From the NCBI GenBank assembly GCA_016869915.1, contig VGDA01000150.1, positions 1-8,074 of the forward strand: a DNA stretch of 8,074 bases, written 5' to 3'. The position numbers and the translations under genes were made by a program. The stretch comes from Alphaproteobacteria bacterium (GTDB lineage Bacteria > Pseudomonadota > Alphaproteobacteria > CACIAM-22H2). The notes beneath the pieces were generated by a model. The model was given only the letters and a program-made list of their open reading frames with translations, made no database searches and had not been told where the DNA came from. Positions 6,672 to 8,074 of the stretch are shown here, one piece after another; positions within the stretch are counted from its first letter, which is position 1, and the number at the start of each line of letters is the position of its first letter.

Positions 6672-7615
6672 GTGTCGTTTCCAAGGACGTTGTCCTTGGT
6701 GAGCCTGCTGAGCGGTGGTTTTCCTTGGAGCGCGGCGTGCGGCCTGCGTGTGTTGTAGTTGGCGAGCCATGCTGGCATGGCCTTCGCTCTGTGTTCCGAG
6801 GAGAGGAAGGGCGTGGCATAGGCCCACTCTCTCAGGCTTGTCTGGATGAAGCGCTCGGCCTTTCCGTTGGTTCGCGGCGTATAGGGCCGTGTGCGGATGT
6901 GGCGCAGGCCGGCGGCCGCGATGGCGGCGCGGAAGTCGGTGCTGCGATAGGCCGATCCGTTGTCGCTCATGACGCGCTCGACGGCGACGCCGAGGCTGGC
7001 GAACCAGGCGAGGGCGCGCTGGAGGAAGGCGACGGCGCTCTGCTTGCGCTCGTCGGGCAGCAGTTCCGTGTAGGCGATGCGCGAGGCATCGTCGATGGCG
7101 ACGTGCAGGTGCTCCCAGCCGATGCCGCGGTTGCGGACCATGCCGCTGCGATGGCCGGTGATGCGGTGGCCGATGCCGTCGATGCGGCCGAGCTTCTTGG
7201 TGTCGATGTGGATCAGCTCGCCCGGCCGTTCGCGTTCGTAGCGCACGACCGGCACGCGCGGATCGAGGGCCGCCAGGCGGCCGAGCCCGCGCCGGCGCAG
7301 CACGACCCCGACCGTCGAGACCGGCCGGCCCAGCCGCCGGGCGATCGCCGGCCCGCTCAGCCGCTGGCGCCGGAGCGCCTCGATCACCGCCTCGGCCGCC
7401 GGCGCCGTCCGGTTCGGGGAGCTGTGCGGGCGCGAGGAGCGGTCGCGCAGCCCGGCCTCGCCTTCGCTGGCGTGGCGAGCGCGCCACTTGCGCACCGTGC
7501 GCGGATCGACGCCCTGCGCGGCGGCGACCTGCGCCACGCTCCATCCGGACCGCAGCCGCTCCACCATCAGCATTCGACTGTGCACCGTCGTTCGGGCATT
7601 CTCATGGACGTCCAT
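6668..7615 (-). CDS. IS481-family transposase
   Basis: This is a 315-residue DDE transposase that moves its own element. An N-terminal helix-turn-helix (about residues 25-47, WSVAQVAAAQGVDPRTVRKW) is followed by a second DNA-binding helical part (about 72-112). The RNase H-like catalytic core carries D138 (IDTK), D218 (SDNG) and E254 (KAERF), a DD(35)E arrangement. HVAIDDASR (171-179), YTPRTNGKAERFIQ and NYNTRRPHAAL (287-296) are hallmarks of the IS481 group. The frame is intact, so the enzyme may be active. ATG at 7613-7615 gives a full N-terminus but lacks a clear ribosome binding site. The TAG stop (6668-6670) lies in the flanking CTAG, outside the element, and the last sense codon spans the border. 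It is antisense to both neighbours. Confidence 0.96.
   Translation of the reverse strand: MDVHENARTTVHSRMLMVERLRSGWSVAQVAAAQGVDPRTVRKWRARHASEGEAGLRDRSSRPHSSPNRTAPAAEAVIEALRRQRLSGPAIARRLGRPVSTVGVVLRRRGLGRLAALDPRVPVVRYERERPGELIHIDTKKLGRIDGIGHRITGHRSGMVRNRGIGWEHLHVAIDDASRIAYTELLPDERKQSAVAFLQRALAWFASLGVAVERVMSDNGSAYRSTDFRAAIAAAGLRHIRTRPYTPRTNGKAERFIQTSLREWAYATPFLSSEHRAKAMPAWLANYNTRRPHAALQGKPPLSRLTKDNVLGNDT
6673..6694 (+). repeat. Left terminal inverted repeat of the IS
   Basis: It begins TGTCGTTTCCAAGG and pairs with 7679-7700 read on the other strand (TGTCGTTGCTATGG...), 18 of 22 bases identical. The longest exact blocks are TGTCGTT and GTTGTC. It overlaps the last codons of the transposase gene and most of the hairpin at 6681-6699. 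Confidence 0.88.
6681..6699. other. Perfect 8-bp hairpin in the left IS end
   Basis: CCAAGGAC (6681-6688) and GTCCTTGG (6692-6699) are exact reverse complements around a 3-base GTT loop. The hairpin lies at the 3' end of the transposase gene and overlaps the terminal repeat. It has no U-run on either strand, so it is not a textbook terminator. The right IS end has no equivalent perfect hairpin. It could block read-through, slow degradation of the transposase mRNA, or belong to transposase binding. These roles are inferred. Confidence 0.7.
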
Positions 7616-7678
7616 CCGGGGCTACGCGTCGGGGGTTGCGTGTCTCGCAGCCACGACCCACCAGCCCGGCCTTGGACA

Positions 7679-7700
7679 GACAACCTCCATAGCAACGACA
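7679..7700 (-). repeat. Right terminal inverted repeat of the IS
   Basis: Reverse complement of the left repeat at 18 of 22 positions. It ends ...AACGACA at 7700, directly before GCTAGG. It lies upstream of the transposase start and 13 bases before the proposed yggS start. Confidence 0.88.
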
Positions 7701-7701
7701 G

Positions 7702-7705
7702 CTAG
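7702..7705. repeat. Right copy of the CTAG target site
   Basis: Matches CTAG at 6668-6671. With the next base (CTAGG, 7702-7706) it provides the AGG that may serve as ribosome binding site for yggS, a feature kept intact by the duplication. Confidence 0.75.
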
Positions 7706-7706
7706 G
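7704..7706 (+). promoter_or_regulatory. Possible short ribosome binding site of yggS (AGG)
   Basis: AGG lies 7 bases before TTG 7714. It is the only purine-rich match in front of yggS and belongs to the target-site copy, so it would have been there before the IS arrived. It is a weak site, and support comes mostly from spacing. Confidence 0.35.
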
Positions 7707-7713
7707 CTAAATC

Positions 7714-8074
7714 TTGTCTTCTTTGATTGGTGCCGCAATCGGCGCGGTACGCGCCCGGATCGCCGATGCCGCGCGCGGCGCGGGCCGCGATCCCGCCTCC
7801 GTCACGCTCGTCGCGGTCTCGAAGACCTTCGGCGCCGATGCCGTCCAGGCCGCGCTCGACGCGGGCCAGCGCGTCTTCGGCGAGAACCGCGTGCAGGAGG
7901 CCGCCGCCAAGTTTCCCCAGCTCAAGGCCCGCTACCCGGACCTCGAACTCCACCTCATCGGCCCGCTGCAGACGAACAAGGCGCGCGAGGCCGTGGCGCT
8001 GTTCGACGTGATCGAATCCGTCGACCGCGAGAAGCTCGCGCGCGAACTCGCGAAGGAGATGGCGCGCGCCGGAC
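7714..8074 (+). CDS. yggS: YggS/PLPBP-family pyridoxal phosphate homeostasis protein, 5' part
   Basis: The first ~120 residues of a YggS (PROSC/PLPBP) protein are present; the gene runs off the window. This cytoplasmic family binds pyridoxal 5'-phosphate on a TIM-barrel fold without known catalysis and buffers vitamin B6 and amino-acid/keto-acid metabolism. VTLVAVSKT (30-38) holds the PLP-binding lysine (K37). RVFGENRVQEA (53-63), LHLIGPLQTNK (79-89) and IESVDR (100-105) are strong signatures. No ATG or GTG fits the N-terminus. The frame has a TAA at 7708-7710, so TTG 7714 (MSSLIGAAIGAVRARI...) is the likely start, with TTG 7723 as an alternative. Both give a nearly full family N-terminus. 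The IS ends 13 bases upstream, so transcription must come from read-through or from within the element. Confidence 0.94.
   Translation, partial: MSSLIGAAIGAVRARIADAARGAGRDPASVTLVAVSKTFGADAVQAALDAGQRVFGENRVQEAAAKFPQLKARYPDLELHLIGPLQTNKAREAVALFDVIESVDREKLARELAKEMARAG

Larger units (their letters stand above)
6673..7700 (-). mobile_element. Complete IS481-family insertion sequence (~1.03 kb)
   Basis: The element is bounded by 5'-TGT...ACA-3', as in the IS481 family, and carries one intact transposase on the - strand. The terminal inverted repeats match at 18 of 22 positions, and CTAG occurs just outside both ends. Borders could shift by one base depending on how the target duplication is counted. 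The left border has almost no non-coding DNA. The right ~85 bases (7616-7700) are the untranslated leader side of the transposase, in which I see no convincing promoter. The intact gene and matching flanks suggest a fairly recent insertion. Its GC content is close to that of the neighbours. Confidence 0.92.

Noticed and set aside
6662..6700. Rho-independent terminator for the peptidase operon using the 6681-6699 hairpin
   Set aside because: The stem is not followed by a T-run on either strand and it belongs to the IS, so terminator function is only a possibility.
5074..6702. 542-codon + strand frame overlapping the M32 peptidase
   Set aside because: Its translation is almost only Arg, Ala, Pro and Gly; the M32 frame carries all the zinc-site motifs.
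5943..7544. 533-codon open frame on the - strand spanning the peptidase 3' end and the IS
   Set aside because: It overlaps two well-supported genes out of phase and its Arg/Ala/Pro-rich translation is typical of GC-rich shadow frames.
6725..7705. 326-codon open frame on the + strand across the IS
   Set aside because: It is antisense to the clear IS481 transposase and has no recognisable motif.
7672..7712. Outward promoter at the right IS end (TTGGAC at 7672-7677 with TAGGCT or CTAAAT as -10)
   Set aside because: The spacing is about 25 to 29 bases and no good -10 sits at 16-18 bases, so I do not call a promoter, though yggS needs one somewhere.

Overview
The window is GC-rich DNA from a bacterial chromosome. 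The gene order ctaD-ctaB-coxF-like-ctaG-ctaE-(DUF983)-surf1 is the classic aa3-type cytochrome c oxidase cluster of Alphaproteobacteria, so the source is most likely a high-GC alphaproteobacterium. The genus cannot be fixed from this sequence.

Positions 1-4240 (all + strand) form the oxidase block. It holds the 3' part of ctaD (subunit I, with CuB, heme a and heme a3 ligands), ctaB (heme O synthase), a 40-residue one-helix CoxF-like protein, ctaG (Cox11-type copper chaperone for CuB), ctaE (subunit III) and surf1 (assembly factor). Two catalytic subunits are thus made alongside the heme-, copper- and assembly-factors needed to build the complex in the inner membrane. Between ctaE and surf1, where alphaproteobacteria usually carry a complete DUF983 membrane protein gene, only its last ~45 codons remain (3367-3513). 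This is a 5'-truncated relic whose stop codon forms part of the surf1 ribosome binding site.

Positions 4269-6661 (+) hold a class I SAM-dependent methyltransferase-like gene with a TTG start, coupled by a 4-base overlap to a complete M32-family metallocarboxypeptidase (HETGH and HES zinc motifs).

Positions 6673-7700 are a complete IS481-family insertion sequence of about 1.03 kb, with its transposase on the - strand. It has 22-bp imperfect inverted repeats (18/22 identical) ending in TGT...ACA, and it sits between two copies of CTAG. The transposase stop codon TAG comes from the target CTAG and not from the element. A perfect 8-bp hairpin lies in the left end.

From 7714 to the window end (+) is the 5' part of a YggS/PLPBP-family pyridoxal-phosphate homeostasis gene, read from a TTG codon. 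Removing the element leaves the peptidase stop and the yggS start only 18 bases apart. The IS therefore appears to have split a former operon without breaking either reading frame.

I found no RNA gene, CRISPR array or obviously new multi-gene system. The points most worth following up are the DUF983 relic, the borrowed transposase stop codon, the IS between peptidase and yggS, and an Asp-to-Asn change at the Mg-site position of CtaD.
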